Shown: piece by piece, positions 1 to 14,644 of the stretch
How positions within the stretch are numbered: position 1 is the first letter of the stretch
Layout: every line of letters begins with the position of its first letter
Assembly (NCBI RefSeq): GCF_037975245.1
Contig: NC_092571.1
Location: 5,788,001 to 5,852,000 of the forward strand
DNA length: 64,000 bases
Reading direction: 5' to 3'
DNA from: Apostichopus japonicus
Lineage: Eukaryota; Echinodermata; Holothuroidea; Aspidochirotida; Stichopodidae
Position numbers and translations under genes: made by a program
Notes under the pieces: model-generated
Told to the model about the DNA's origin: nothing
Databases searched by the model: none
What the model saw: only the letters and a program-made list of their open reading frames with translations

Positions 1-225
1 TTGATCGGTACCGAACATTCGATTGATTAATACCGCACATTCGATTGATCGGTACCGCACATTCGATTGATCGGTACCGAACATTCGATTGATCGGTACC
101 GCACATTCGATTGTTCGGTACCGCACATTCGATTGATCGGTACCGCACATTCGATTGATCGGTACCGAACATTCGATTGATCGGTACCGCACATTCGATT
201 GATCGGTACCGAGCATTCGATTCAT

Positions 226-270
226 CGGTACGGTACCGAACATTCGATTGTTCGGTATCACACATTAGTT
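226..270 (+). repeat. Phase-shift cassette (first of 40): GGTAC duplication plus 1-bp deletion
   Basis: GGTAC is duplicated, giving CGGTACGGTACCG (+5 bp). About 37 bp later CATTCGATTG becomes CATTAGTTG (-1 bp). The net shift is +4. Most copies also share a GTTCGG and a TATCG substitution between the two indels, so the cassette has a single origin and was spread by duplication. Starts of the CGGTACGG element: 226, 1396, 3534, 4000, 5764, 6208, 7180, 9318, 9784, 11548, 11992, 12458, 13628, 16805, 17249, 19233, 20447, 21710, 22902, 22994, 23460, 24784, 25646, 26882, 28387, 30195, 34191, 35449, 37499 (second GG reads GT), 38449, 40586, 42702, 43520, 46252, 48499, 50131, 52660, 53698, 55946, 57270. 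Confidence 0.93.
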
Positions 271-370
271 GATCGGTACCGCACATTCGATTGATCGGTA
301 CCGCACATTCGATTGATCGGTACCGCACATTCGATTGATCGGTACCGTACATTCGATAGATCGGTACCGC

Positions 371-445
371 ACATTCGATTGTTCGGTACCGCACATTCGA
401 TTGTTCGGTACCGCACATTCGATTGATCGGTATCGAACATTCGAT
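371..445 (+). repeat. Conserved GTTCGG-GTTCGG-TATCGAAC module
   Basis: Two successive monomers with GTTCGG are followed by one with GATCGGTATCGAAC. The module lies about 150 bp downstream of the cassette at 226. The same order and similar spacing recur in family B (cassette 35449, module near 35600-35655) and family C (cassette 50131, module near 50280-50342). It therefore looks older than the split into three families. Confidence 0.82.
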
Positions 446-2055
446 TGATCGGTACCGCACATTCGATTGATCGGTACCGCACATTCGATTGATCGGTATC
501 GAACATTCGATTGATCGGTACCGCACATTCGATTGATCGGTACCGCACATTCGATTGATCGGTACCGAACATTCGATTGATCGGTACCGCACATTCGATT
601 GATCGGTATCGCCCATTCGATTGATCGGTACCGAACATTCGATTGATCGGTAACGAACATTCGATTGATCGGTACCGCACATTCGATTGATCGGTACCGA
701 ACATTCGATTGATCAATACCGCACATTCGATTGATCGGTACCGCACATTCGATTGTTCGGTACCGCACATTCGATTGTTCGGTACCGCACATTCGATTGT
801 TCGGTACCGCACATTCGATTGATCGGTATCGAACATTCGATTGATCGGTACCGCACATTCGATTGATCGGTACCGAACATTCGATTGATCGGTACCGCAC
901 ATTCGATTGATCGGTACCGAACATTCGATTGATCAATACCGCACATTCGATTGATCGGTACCGCACATTCGATTGATCGGTACCGAACATTCGATTGATC
1001 AATACCGCACATTCGATTGATCGGTACCGCACATTCGATTGATCGGTACCGCACATTCGATTGTTCGGTACCGCACATTCGATTGATCGGTATCGAACAT
1101 TCGATTGTTCGGTACCGCACATTCGATTGATCGGTACCGCACATTCGATTCATCGGTACCGCACATTCGATTGATCGGTACCGAACATTCGATTGATTAA
1201 TACCGCACATTCGATTGATCGGTACCGCACATTCGATTGATCGGTACCGAACATTCGATTGATCGGTACCGCACATTCGATTGTTCGGTACCGCACATTC
1301 CATTGATCGGTACCGCACATTCGATTGATCGGTACCGAACATTCGATTGATCGGTACCGCACATTCGATTGATCGGTACCGAGCATTCGATTCATCGGTA
1401 CGGTACCGAACATTCGATTGTTCGGTATCGCACATTAGTTGATCGGTACCGCACATTCGATTGATCGGTACCGCACATTCGATTGATCGGTACCGCACAT
1501 TCGATTGATCGGTACCGCACATTCGATAGATCGGTACCGCACATTCGATTGTTCGGTACCGCACATTCGATTGTTCGGTACCGCACATTCGATTGATCGG
1601 TATCGAACATTCGATTGATCGGTACCGCACATTCGATTGATCGGTACCGCACATTCGATTGATCGGTACCGAACATTCGATTGATCGGTACCGCACATTG
1701 GATTGATCGGTATCGCACATTCGATTAATCGGTATCGCACATATGATTGATCGGTACCGCACATTCGATTGATCGGTACAACACATTCGATTGATCGGTA
1801 CCGCACATTCGATTGATCGGTACCGAACATTCGATTGATCGGTAACGCACATTCGATTGATCGGTACCGCACATTCGATTGATCGGTACCGCACATTCGA
1901 TTGATCGGTATCGCACATTCGATTGATCGGTACCGAACATTCGATTGATCGGTACCGAACATTCGATTGATCGGTAACGCACATTCGATTGATCGGTACC
2001 GAACATTCGATTGATCGGTACCGAACATTCGATTGATCGGTACCGAACATTCGAT

Positions 2056-2071
2056 TGATCGGTACCGATCA
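2056..2071. repeat. 16-bp perfect palindrome monomer variant
   Basis: A single change (CGAACATT to CGATCATT) extends CGGTACCG to TGATCGGTACCGATCA, a 16-bp perfect palindrome with two GATC sites. Other early copies are at 2474, 3046 and 4638. The variant recurs in each A and B unit, usually flanked by several CCGAAC monomers, and is almost absent from family C. Confidence 0.9.
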
Positions 2072-4260
2072 TTCGATTGATCGGTACCGAACATTCGATT
2101 GATCGGTACCGAACATTCGATTGATCGGTACCGAACATTCGATTGATCGGTACCGCACATTCGATTGATCGGTACCGAACATTCGATTGATCGGTACCCC
2201 ACAATCGATTGATCGGTACCGCACAATCGATTGATCGGTACCGAACCTTCGATTGATCGGTACCGAACATTCGATTGATCAATACCGCACATTCGATTGA
2301 TCGGAAACGAACATTCGATTAATCGGTACCGCACATTCGATTGATCGGTAACGAACATTCGATTGATCGGTACCGCACATTCGATTGATCGGTACCGAAC
2401 ATTCGACTGATCAATACCGCACATTCGATTGATCGGTACCGCACATTCGATTGTTCGGTACCGAACATTCGATTGATCGGTACCGATCATTCGATTGATC
2501 GGTACCGAACATTCGATTGATCGGTACCGAACATTCGATTGATCGGTACCGAACATTCGATTGATCGGTACCGCACATTCGATTGATCGGTACCGAACAT
2601 TTGATTGATCAATACCGCACATTCGATTGATCGGTACCGCACATTCGATTGTTCGGTACCGCACATTCGATTGTTCGGTACCGCACATTCGATTGTTCGG
2701 TACCGCACATTCGATTGATCGGTATCGAACATTCGATTGATCGGTACCGCACATTCGATTGATCGGTACCGAACATTCGATTGATCGGTACCGCACATTC
2801 GATTCATCGGTACCGAACATTCGATTGATCAATACCGCACATTCGATTGATCGGTACCGCACATTCGATTGATCGGTACCGCACATTCGATTGATCGGTA
2901 CCGAACATTCGATTGATCGGTACCGCACATTCGATTGATCGGTACCGAACATTCGATTGATCAATACCGCACATTCGATTGATCGGTAACGCACATTCGA
3001 TTGATCGGTACCGAACATTCGATTGATCGGTACCGAACATTCGATTGATCGGTACCGATCATTCGATTGATCGGTACCGAACATTCGATTGATCGGTACC
3101 GAACATTCGATTGATCGGTACCGAACATTCGATTGATCGGTACCGCACATTCGATTGATCGGTACCGAACATTCGATTGATCGGTATCGCACAATCGATT
3201 GATCGGTACCGAACATTAGATTGATCGGTACCGAACATTCGATTGATCAATCCCGCACATTCGATTGATCGGTAACGAACATTCGATTGATCGGTACCGA
3301 ACATTCGATTGATCAATACCGCACATTCGCTTGATCGGTAACGAACATTCGATTGATCGGTACCGCACATTCGATTGATCGGTAACGAACATTCGATTGA
3401 TCGGTACCGCACATTCGATTGATCGGTACCGCACATTCGATTGATCAATACCGCACATTCGATTGATCGGTACCGCACATTCGATTGATCGGTACCGCAC
3501 ATTTGATTGATCGGTACCGCACATTCGATTCATCGGTACGGTACCGAACATTCGATTGTTCGGTATCGCACATTAGTTGAACGGTACCGTACATTCGATT
3601 GATCGGTACCGCACATTCGATTGATCGGTACCGCATATTCGATTGTTCGGTACCGCACATTCGATTGTTCGGTACCGCACATTCGATTGATCGGTATCGA
3701 ACATTCGATTGTTCGGTACCGCACATTCGATTGATCGGTACCGCACATTCGATTCATCGGTACCGCACATTCGATTGATCGGTACCGAACATTCGATTGA
3801 TTAATACCGCACATTCGACTGATCGGTACCGCACATTCGATTGATCGGTACCGAACATTCGATTGATCGGTACCGCACATTCGATTGTTCGGTACCGCAC
3901 ATTCGATTGATCGGTACCGCACATTCGATTGATCGGTACCGAACATTCGATTGATCGGTACCGCACATTCGATTGATCGGTACCGAGCATTCGATTCATC
4001 GGTACGGTACCGAACATTCGATTGTTCGGTATCGCACATTAGTTGATCGGTACCGCACATTCGATTGATCGGTACCGCACATTCGATTGATCGGTACCGC
4101 ACATTCGATTGATCGGTACCGCACATTCGATAGATCGGTACCGCACATTCGATTGTTCGGTACCGCACATTCGATTGATCGGTATCGAACATTCGATTGA
4201 TCGGTACCGCACATTCGATTGATCGGTACCGCACATTCGATTGATCGGTACCGAACATTC

Positions 4261-4282
4261 GATTGATCCTTAAAGCACATTT
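4261..4282 (+). repeat. Divergent CTTAAAG monomer, family A marker
   Basis: GATCGGTACCGCAC is replaced by GATCCTTAAAGCAC, the most divergent single monomer in the window, and this destroys the CGGTACCG palindrome. Copies are at 4261, 10045, 17510, 18170 and 23721, always in the same A-family context. It makes a clean tag for following A-type duplications. Confidence 0.9.
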
Positions 4283-6480
4283 GATTGATCGGTATCGCAC
4301 ATTCGATTAATCGGTATCGCACATATGATTGATCGGTACCGCACATTCGATTGATCGGTACAACACATTCGATTGATCGGTACCGCACATTCGATTGATC
4401 GGTACCGAACATTCGATTGATCGGTAACGCACATTCGATTGATCGGTACCGCACATTCGATTGATCGGTACCGCACATTCGATTGATCGGTATCGCACAT
4501 TCGATTGATCGGTACCGAACATTCGATTGATCGGTACCGAACATTCGATTGATCGGTAACGCACATTCGATTGATCGGTACCGCACATTCGATTGATCGG
4601 TACCGAACATTCGATTGATCGGTACCGAACATTCGATTGATCGGTACCGATCATTCGATTGATCGGTACCGAACATTCGATTGATCGGTACCGAACATTC
4701 GATTGATCGGTACCGAACATTCGATTGATCGGTACCGCACATTCGATTGATCGGTACCGAACATTTGATTGATCGGTACCGCACAATCGATTGATCGGTA
4801 CCGCACAATCGATTGATCGGTACCGAACATTCGATTGATCGGTACCGAACATTCGATTGATCAATACCGCACATTCGATTGATCGGAATGGAACATTCGA
4901 TTGATCGGTACCGCACATTCAATTGATCGGTAACGAACATTCGATTGATCGGTACCGCACATTCGATTGATCGGTACCGAACATTCGATTGATCAATACC
5001 GCACATTCGATTGATCGGTACCGCACATTCGATTGTTCGGTACCGCACATTCGATTGTTCGGTACCGCACATTCGATTGATCAATACCGCACATTCGATT
5101 GATCGGTACCGCACATTCGATTGATCGGTACCGCACATTCGATTGATCGGTACCGAACATTCGATTGATCGGTATCAAACATTCGATTGATCGGTACCGC
5201 ACATTCGATTGATCGGTACCGCACATTCGATTGTTCGGTACCGCACATTCGATTGATCGGTATCGAACATTCGATTGATCGGTACCGCACATTCGATTGA
5301 TCGGTATCGCACATATGATTGATCGGTACCGCACATTCGATTGATCGGTACAACACATTCGATTGATCGGTACCGCACATTCGATTGATCGGTACCGAAC
5401 ATTCGATTGATCGGTAACGCACATTCGATTGATCGGTACCGCACATTCGATTGATCGGTACCGAACATTCGATTGATCGGTGACGCACATTCGATTGATC
5501 GGGACCGCACATTCGATTGATCGGTACCGAACATTCGATTGATCGGTATCGCACATTCGATTGATCGGTACCGAACATTCGATTGATCGGTAACGCACAT
5601 TCGATTGATCAATACCGCACATTCGATTGATCGGTACCGCACATTCGATTGATCGGTACCGAACATTCGATTGATCGGTACCGCACAATCGATTGATCGG
5701 TACCGAACATTCGATTGATCGGTACCGCACATTCGATTCATCGGTACCGAGCATTCGATTCATCGGTACGGTACCGAACATTCGATTGTTCGGTATCGCA
5801 CATTAGTTGATCGGTACCGCACATTCGATTGATCGGTACCGCACATTCGATTGATCGGTACCGCACATTCGATTGATCGGTACCGCACATTCGATTGATC
5901 GGTACCGCACATTCGATTGTTCGGTACCGCACATTCGATTGTTCGGTATCGCACATTCGATTGATCGGTATCGAACATTCGATTGATCGGTACCGCACAT
6001 TCGATTGATCGGTACCGCATATTCGATTGATCGGTACCGAACATTCGATTGATAAATACCGCACATTCGATTGATCGGTACCGCACATTCGATTGATCGG
6101 TACCGAACATTCGATTGATCAATACCGCACATTCGATTGATCGGTACCGCACATTCGATTGATCGGTAACGCACATTCGATTGATCGGTACCGCACATTC
6201 GATTCATCGGTACGGTACCGAACATTCGATTGTTCGGTATCGCACATTAGTTGAACGGTACCGCACATTCGATTGATCGGTACCGCACATTCGATTGATC
6301 GGTACCGCATATTCGATTGTTCGGTACCGCACATTCGATTGTTCGGTACCGCACATTCGATTGATCGGTATCGAACATTCGTGTGTTCGGTACCGCACAT
6401 TCTATTGATCGGTACCGCACATTCGATTCATCGGTACCGCACATTGGATTGATCGGTACCGAACATTCGATTGATTAATA

Positions 6481-9400
6481 CCGAACATTCGATTGATCAA
6501 TACCGCACATTCGATTGATCGGTACCGCACATTCGATTGTTCGGTACCGCACATTCGATTGTTCGGTACCGCACATTCGATTGTTCGGTACCGCACATTC
6601 GATTGATCGGTATCGAACATTCGATTGATCGGTACCGCACATTCGATTGATCGGTACCGAACATTCGATTGATCGGTACCGCACATTCGATTGATCGGTA
6701 CCGAACATTCGATTGATCAATACCGCACATTCGATTGATCGGTACCGCACATTCGATTGATCGGTACCGAACATTCGATTGATCAATACCGCACATTCGA
6801 TTGATCGGTACCGCACATTCGATTGATCGGTACCGCACATTCGATTGTTCGGTACCGCACATTCGATTGATCGGTATCGAACATTCGATTGTTCGGTACC
6901 GCACATTCGATTGATCGGTACCGCACATTCGATTCATCGGTACCGCACATTCGATTGATCGGTACCGAACATTCGATTGATTAATACCGCACATTCGATT
7001 GATCGGTACCGCACATTCGATTGATCGGTACCGAACATTCGATTGATCGGTACCGCACATTCGATTGTTCGGTACCGCACATTCCATTGATCGGTACCGC
7101 ACATTCGATTGATCGGTACCGAACATTCGATTGATCGGTACCGCACATTCGATTGATCGGTACCGAGCATTCGATTCATCGGTACGGTACCGAACATTCG
7201 ATTGTTCGGTATCGCACATTAGTTGATCGGTACCGCACATTCGATTGATCGGTACCGCACATTCGATTGATCGGTACCGCACATTCGATTGATCGGTACC
7301 GCACATTCGATAGATCGGTACCGCACATTCGATTGTTCGGTACCGCACATTCGATTGTTCGGTACCGCACATTCGATTGATCGGTATCGAACATTCGATT
7401 GATCGGTACCGCACATTCGATTGATCGGTACCGCACATTCGATTGATCGGTACCGAACATTCGATTGATCGGTACCGCACATTGGATTGATCGGTATCGC
7501 ACATTCGATTAATCGGTATCGCACATATGATTGATCGGTACCGCACATTCGATTGATCGGTACAACACATTCGATTGATCGGTACCGCACATTCGATTGA
7601 TCGGTACCGAACATTCGATTGATCGGTAACGCACATTCGATTGATCGGTACCGCACATTCGATTGATCGGTACCGCACATTCGATTGATCGGTATCGCAC
7701 ATTCGATTGATCGGTACCGAACATTCGATTGATCGGTACCGAACATTCGATTGATCGGTAACGCACATTCGATTGATCGGTACCGAACATTCGATTGATC
7801 GGTACCGAACATTCGATTGATCGGTACCGAACATTCGATTGATCGGTACCGATCATTCGATTGATCGGTACCGAACATTCGATTGATCGGTACCGAACAT
7901 TCGATTGATCGGTACCGAACATTCGATTGATCGGTACCGCACATTCGATTGATCGGTACCGAACATTCGATTGATCGGTACCCCACAATCGATTGATCGG
8001 TACCGCACAATCGATTGATCGGTACCGAACCTTCGATTGATCGGTACCGAACATTCGATTGATCAATACCGCACATTCGATTGATCGGAAACGAACATTC
8101 GATTAATCGGTACCGCACATTCGATTGATCGGTAACGAACATTCGATTGATCGGTACCGCACATTCGATTGATCGGTACCGAACATTCGACTGATCAATA
8201 CCGCACATTCGATTGATCGGTACCGCACATTCGATTGTTCGGTACCGAACATTCGATTGATCGGTACCGATCATTCGATTGATCGGTACCGAACATTCGA
8301 TTGATCGGTACCGAACATTCGATTGATCGGTACCGAACATTCGATTGATCGGTACCGCACATTCGATTGATCGGTACCGAACATTTGATTGATCAATACC
8401 GCACATTCGATTGATCGGTACCGCACATTCGATTGTTCGGTACCGCACATTCGATTGTTCGGTACCGCACATTCGATTGTTCGGTACCGCACATTCGATT
8501 GATCGGTATCGAACATTCGATTGATCGGTACCGCACATTCGATTGATCGGTACCGAACATTCGATTGATCGGTACCGCACATTCGATTCATCGGTACCGA
8601 ACATTCGATTGATCAATACCGCACATTCGATTGATCGGTACCGCACATTCGATTGATCGGTACCGCACATTCGATTGATCGGTACCGAACATTCGATTGA
8701 TCGGTACCGCACATTCGATTGATCGGTACCGAACATTCGATTGATCAATACCGCACATTCGATTGATCGGTAACGCACATTCGATTGATCGGTACCGAAC
8801 ATTCGATTGATCGGTACCGAACATTCGATTGATCGGTACCGATCATTCGATTGATCGGTACCGAACATTCGATTGATCGGTACCGAACATTCGATTGATC
8901 GGTACCGAACATTCGATTGATCGGTACCGCACATTCGATTGATCGGTACCGAACATTCGATTGATCGGTATCGCACAATCGATTGATCGGTACCGAACAT
9001 TAGATTGATCGGTACCGAACATTCGATTGATCAATCCCGCACATTCGATTGATCGGTAACGAACATTCGATTGATCGGTACCGAACATTCGATTGATCAA
9101 TACCGCACATTCGCTTGATCGGTAACGAACATTCGATTGATCGGTACCGCACATTCGATTGATCGGTAACGAACATTCGATTGATCGGTACCGCACATTC
9201 GATTGATCGGTACCGCACATTCGATTGATCAATACCGCACATTCGATTGATCGGTACCGCACATTCGATTGATCGGTACCGCACATTTGATTGATCGGTA
9301 CCGCACATTCGATTCATCGGTACGGTACCGAACATTCGATTGTTCGGTATCGCACATTAGTTGAACGGTACCGTACATTCGATTGATCGGTACCGCACAT

Positions 9401-12264
9401 TCGATTGATCGGTACCGCATATTCGATTGTTCGGTACCGCACATTCGATTGTTCGGTACCGCACATTCGATTGATCGGTATCGAACATTCGATTGTTCGG
9501 TACCGCACATTCGATTGATCGGTACCGCACATTCGATTCATCGGTACCGCACATTCGATTGATCGGTACCGAACATTCGATTGATTAATACCGCACATTC
9601 GACTGATCGGTACCGCACATTCGATTGATCGGTACCGAACATTCGATTGATCGGTACCGCACATTCGATTGTTCGGTACCGCACATTCGATTGATCGGTA
9701 CCGCACATTCGATTGATCGGTACCGAACATTCGATTGATCGGTACCGCACATTCGATTGATCGGTACCGAGCATTCGATTCATCGGTACGGTACCGAACA
9801 TTCGATTGTTCGGTATCGCACATTAGTTGATCGGTACCGCACATTCGATTGATCGGTACCGCACATTCGATTGATCGGTACCGCACATTCGATTGATCGG
9901 TACCGCACATTCGATAGATCGGTACCGCACATTCGATTGTTCGGTACCGCACATTCGATTGATCGGTATCGAACATTCGATTGATCGGTACCGCACATTC
10001 GATTGATCGGTACCGCACATTCGATTGATCGGTACCGAACATTCGATTGATCCTTAAAGCACATTTGATTGATCGGTATCGCACATTCGATTAATCGGTA
10101 TCGCACATATGATTGATCGGTACCGCACATTCGATTGATCGGTACAACACATTCGATTGATCGGTACCGCACATTCGATTGATCGGTACCGAACATTCGA
10201 TTGATCGGTAACGCACATTCGATTGATCGGTACCGCACATTCGATTGATCGGTACCGCACATTCGATTGATCGGTATCGCACATTCGATTGATCGGTACC
10301 GAACATTCGATTGATCGGTACCGAACATTCGATTGATCGGTAACGCACATTCGATTGATCGGTACCGCACATTCGATTGATCGGTACCGAACATTCGATT
10401 GATCGGTACCGAACATTCGATTGATCGGTACCGATCATTCGATTGATCGGTACCGAACATTCGATTGATCGGTACCGAACATTCGATTGATCGGTACCGA
10501 ACATTCGATTGATCGGTACCGCACATTCGATTGATCGGTACCGAACATTTGATTGATCGGTACCGCACAATCGATTGATCGGTACCGCACAATCGATTGA
10601 TCGGTACCGAACATTCGATTGATCGGTACCGAACATTCGATTGATCAATACCGCACATTCGATTGATCGGAATGGAACATTCGATTGATCGGTACCGCAC
10701 ATTCAATTGATCGGTAACGAACATTCGATTGATCGGTACCGCACATTCGATTGATCGGTACCGAACATTCGATTGATCAATACCGCACATTCGATTGATC
10801 GGTACCGCACATTCGATTGTTCGGTACCGCACATTCGATTGTTCGGTACCGCACATTCGATTGATCAATACCGCACATTCGATTGATCGGTACCGCACAT
10901 TCGATTGATCGGTACCGCACATTCGATTGATCGGTACCGAACATTCGATTGATCGGTATCAAACATTCGATTGATCGGTACCGCACATTCGATTGATCGG
11001 TACCGCACATTCGATTGTTCGGTACCGCACATTCGATTGATCGGTATCGAACATTCGATTGATCGGTACCGCACATTCGATTGATCGGTATCGCACATAT
11101 GATTGATCGGTACCGCACATTCGATTGATCGGTACAACACATTCGATTGATCGGTACCGCACATTCGATTGATCGGTACCGAACATTCGATTGATCGGTA
11201 ACGCACATTCGATTGATCGGTACCGCACATTCGATTGATCGGTACCGAACATTCGATTGATCGGTGACGCACATTCGATTGATCGGGACCGCACATTCGA
11301 TTGATCGGTACCGAACATTCGATTGATCGGTATCGCACATTCGATTGATCGGTACCGAACATTCGATTGATCGGTAACGCACATTCGATTGATCAATACC
11401 GCACATTCGATTGATCGGTACCGCACATTCGATTGATCGGTACCGAACATTCGATTGATCGGTACCGCACAATCGATTGATCGGTACCGAACATTCGATT
11501 GATCGGTACCGCACATTCGATTCATCGGTACCGAGCATTCGATTCATCGGTACGGTACCGAACATTCGATTGTTCGGTATCGCACATTAGTTGATCGGTA
11601 CCGCACATTCGATTGATCGGTACCGCACATTCGATTGATCGGTACCGCACATTCGATTGATCGGTACCGCACATTCGATTGATCGGTACCGCACATTCGA
11701 TTGTTCGGTACCGCACATTCGATTGTTCGGTATCGCACATTCGATTGATCGGTATCGAACATTCGATTGATCGGTACCGCACATTCGATTGATCGGTACC
11801 GCATATTCGATTGATCGGTACCGAACATTCGATTGATAAATACCGCACATTCGATTGATCGGTACCGCACATTCGATTGATCGGTACCGAACATTCGATT
11901 GATCAATACCGCACATTCGATTGATCGGTACCGCACATTCGATTGATCGGTAACGCACATTCGATTGATCGGTACCGCACATTCGATTCATCGGTACGGT
12001 ACCGAACATTCGATTGTTCGGTATCGCACATTAGTTGAACGGTACCGCACATTCGATTGATCGGTACCGCACATTCGATTGATCGGTACCGCATATTCGA
12101 TTGTTCGGTACCGCACATTCGATTGTTCGGTACCGCACATTCGATTGATCGGTATCGAACATTCGTGTGTTCGGTACCGCACATTCTATTGATCGGTACC
12201 GCACATTCGATTCATCGGTACCGCACATTGGATTGATCGGTACCGAACATTCGATTGATTAATA
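6481..12264 (+). repeat. Family A higher-order repeat, copy 2 (5,784 bp, lacks 664 bp)
   Basis: This block is a head-to-tail copy of 697-6480. I found no difference in the stretches I compared base by base, and the translated open frames of the two copies are the same throughout. 5,784 equals 262 x 22 plus 5 cassettes x 4. Relative to copies 1 and 3 it lacks the first 664 bp (30 monomers plus one cassette), so the junction at 6480/6481 is a deletion or unequal-exchange point. The CTTAAAG monomer recurs at 10045. Confidence 0.87.
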
Positions 12265-13711
12265 CCGCACATTCGATTGATCGGTACCGCACATTCGATT
12301 GATCGGTACCGAACATTCGATTGATCGGTACCGCACATTCGATTGTTCGGTACCGCACATTCGATTGATCGGTACCGCACATTCGATTGATCGGTACCGA
12401 ACATTCGATTGATCGGTACCGCACATTCGATTGATCGGTACCGAGCATTCGATTCATCGGTACGGTACCGAACATTCGATTGTTCGGTATCGCACATTAG
12501 TTGATCGGTACCGCACATTCGATTGATCGGTACCGCACATTCGATTGATCGGTACCGCACATTCGATTGATCGGTACCGTACATTCGATAGATCGGTACC
12601 GCACATTCGATTGTTCGGTACCGCACATTCGATTGTTCGGTACCGCACATTCGATTGATCGGTATCGAACATTCGATTGATCGGTACCGCACATTCGATT
12701 GATCGGTACCGCACATTCGATTGATCGGTATCGAACATTCGATTGATCGGTACCGCACATTCGATTGATCGGTACCGCACATTCGATTGATCGGTACCGA
12801 ACATTCGATTGATCGGTACCGCACATTCGATTGATCGGTATCGCCCATTCGATTGATCGGTACCGAACATTCGATTGATCGGTAACGAACATTCGATTGA
12901 TCGGTACCGCACATTCGATTGATCGGTACCGAACATTCGATTGATCAATACCGCACATTCGATTGATCGGTACCGCACATTCGATTGTTCGGTACCGCAC
13001 ATTCGATTGTTCGGTACCGCACATTCGATTGTTCGGTACCGCACATTCGATTGATCGGTATCGAACATTCGACTGATCGGTACCGCACATTCGATTGATC
13101 GGTACCGAACATTCGATTGATCGGTACCGCACATTCGATTGATCGGTACCGAACATTCGATTGATCAATACCGCACATTCGATTGATCGGTACCGCACAT
13201 TCGATTGATCGGTACCGAACATTCGATTGATCAATACCGCACATTCGATTGATCGGTACCGCACATTCGATTGATCGGTACCGCACATTCGATTGTTCGG
13301 TACCGCACATTCGATTGATCGGTATCGAACATTCGATTGTTCGGTACCGCACATTCGATTGATCGGTACCGCACATTCGATTCATCGGTACCGCACATTC
13401 GATTGATCGGTACCGAACATTCGATTGATTAATACCGCACATTCGATTGATCGGTACCGCACATTCGATTGATCGGTACCGAACATTCGATTGATCGGTA
13501 CCGCACATTCGATTGTTCGGTACCGCACATTCCATTGATCGGTACCGCACATTCGATTGATCGGTACCGAACATTCGATTGATCGGTACCGCACATTCGA
13601 TTGATCGGTACCGAGCATTCGATTCATCGGTACGGTACCGAACATTCGATTGTTCGGTATCGCACATTAGTTGATCGGTACCGCACATTCGATTGATCGG
13701 TACCGCACATT
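12265..13711 (+). repeat. Family A higher-order repeat, start of copy 3
   Basis: 12233-13710 matches 1-1478 at an offset of 12,232 (6,448 + 5,784) with a few substitutions, for example near positions 250, 487 and 839 of the first copy. It restores the 664 bp missing from copy 2. The match ends at 13711, where the third cassette-like element is a half-cassette and the sequence turns back into a partial duplication. Confidence 0.85.
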
Positions 13712-14644
13712 CGATTCATCGGTACGGTACCGAACATTCGATTGATCGGTATCGAACATTCGATTGATCGGTACCGCACATTCGATTGATCGGTACCGCA
13801 CATTCGATTGATCGGTACCGAACATTCGATTGATCGGTACCGCACATTCGATTGATCGGTATCGCCCATTCGATTGATCGGTACCGAACATTCGATTGAT
13901 CGGTAACGAACATTCGATTGATCGGTACCGCACATTCGATTGATCGGTACCGAACATTCGATTGATCAATACCGCACATTCGATTGATCGGTACCGCACA
14001 TTCGATTGTTCGGTACCGCACATTCGATTGTTCGGTACCGCACATTCGATTGTTCGGTACCGCACATTCGATTGATCGGTATCGAACATTCGATTGATCG
14101 GTACCGCACATTCGATTGATCGGTACCGAACATTCGATTGATCGGTACCGCACATTCGATTGATCGGTACCGAACATTCGATTGATCAATACCGCACATT
14201 CGATTGATCGGTACCGCACATTCGATTGATCGGTACCGAACATTCGATTGATCGGTACCGCACATTCGATTGATCGGTACCGCACATTCGATTGATCGGT
14301 ACCGCACATTCGATTGTTCGGTACCGCACATTCGATTGATCGGTATCGAACATTCGATTGTTCGGTACCGCACATTCGATTGATCGGTACCGCACATTCG
14401 ATTGATCGGTACCGCACATTCGATTGATCGGTACCGAACATTCGATTGATTAATACCGCACATTCGATTGATCGGTACCGCACATTCGATTGATCGGTAC
14501 CGAACATTCGATTGATCGGTACCGCACATTCGATTGTTCGGTACCGCACATTCCATTGATCGGTACCGCACATTCGATTGATCGGTACCGAACATTCGAT
14601 TGATCGGTACCGCACATTCGATTGATCGGTACCGAGCATTCGAT
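12727..14644 (+). repeat. Partial tandem duplication, 1,021-bp period
   Basis: 13748-14644 repeats 12727-13623 with few differences (one is ATTCATCGG versus ATTGATCGG near 13383/14404). 1,021 equals 46 x 22 + 9, matching one full (+4) and one half (+5) cassette between the copies. The second copy stops at 14644, where the sequence jumps to a stretch like 3181-3260. Confidence 0.8.
13720..13732 (+). repeat. Half-cassette: +5 GGTAC duplication without the -1 deletion
   Basis: The GGTAC microduplication is present but the downstream monomer keeps CATTCGATTG, so the net shift is +5. The same form occurs at 20979, 27414, 31695 and 33372. The copies at 31695 and 33372 lie 1,677 bp apart, which is 76 x 22 + 5, as expected if that repeat unit contains exactly one half-cassette. 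The reciprocal form, -1 without +5, occurs once, at 39783. Both forms can be read as recombinants of the full cassette with ordinary monomers. Confidence 0.88.

Larger units (their letters stand above)
33..6480 (+). repeat. Family A higher-order repeat, copy 1 (6,448 bp, 292 monomers + 6 cassettes)
   Basis: 6,448 equals 292 x 22 plus 6 x 4, matching the six cassettes inside. The right boundary is fixed by identity of 697-6480 with 6481-12264. The left part, 33-696, recurs at 12265-12928. Diagnostic variants of this family include a divergent monomer GATCCTTAAAGCAC (4261-4282), GATCGGAATGGAAC near 4881, paired GGTGACG and GGGACCG monomers near 5479-5513, and the 16-bp palindromic monomer at 2056, 2474, 3046 and 4638. 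Bases 1-32 match 12233-12264 and are the tail of an earlier copy. Confidence 0.85.

Noticed and set aside
251-3000. Bacterial-type promoters (TTGATC with TATCGA-like elements)
   Set aside because: These strings arise from common monomer variants at 22-bp spacing throughout the array and do not precede any gene.
697-12264. Treating the 5,784-bp identity as proof of recent biological duplication
   Set aside because: Assembly of long tandem arrays can create or collapse such copies. Without read evidence both explanations remain open, so I kept it as a finding to check.
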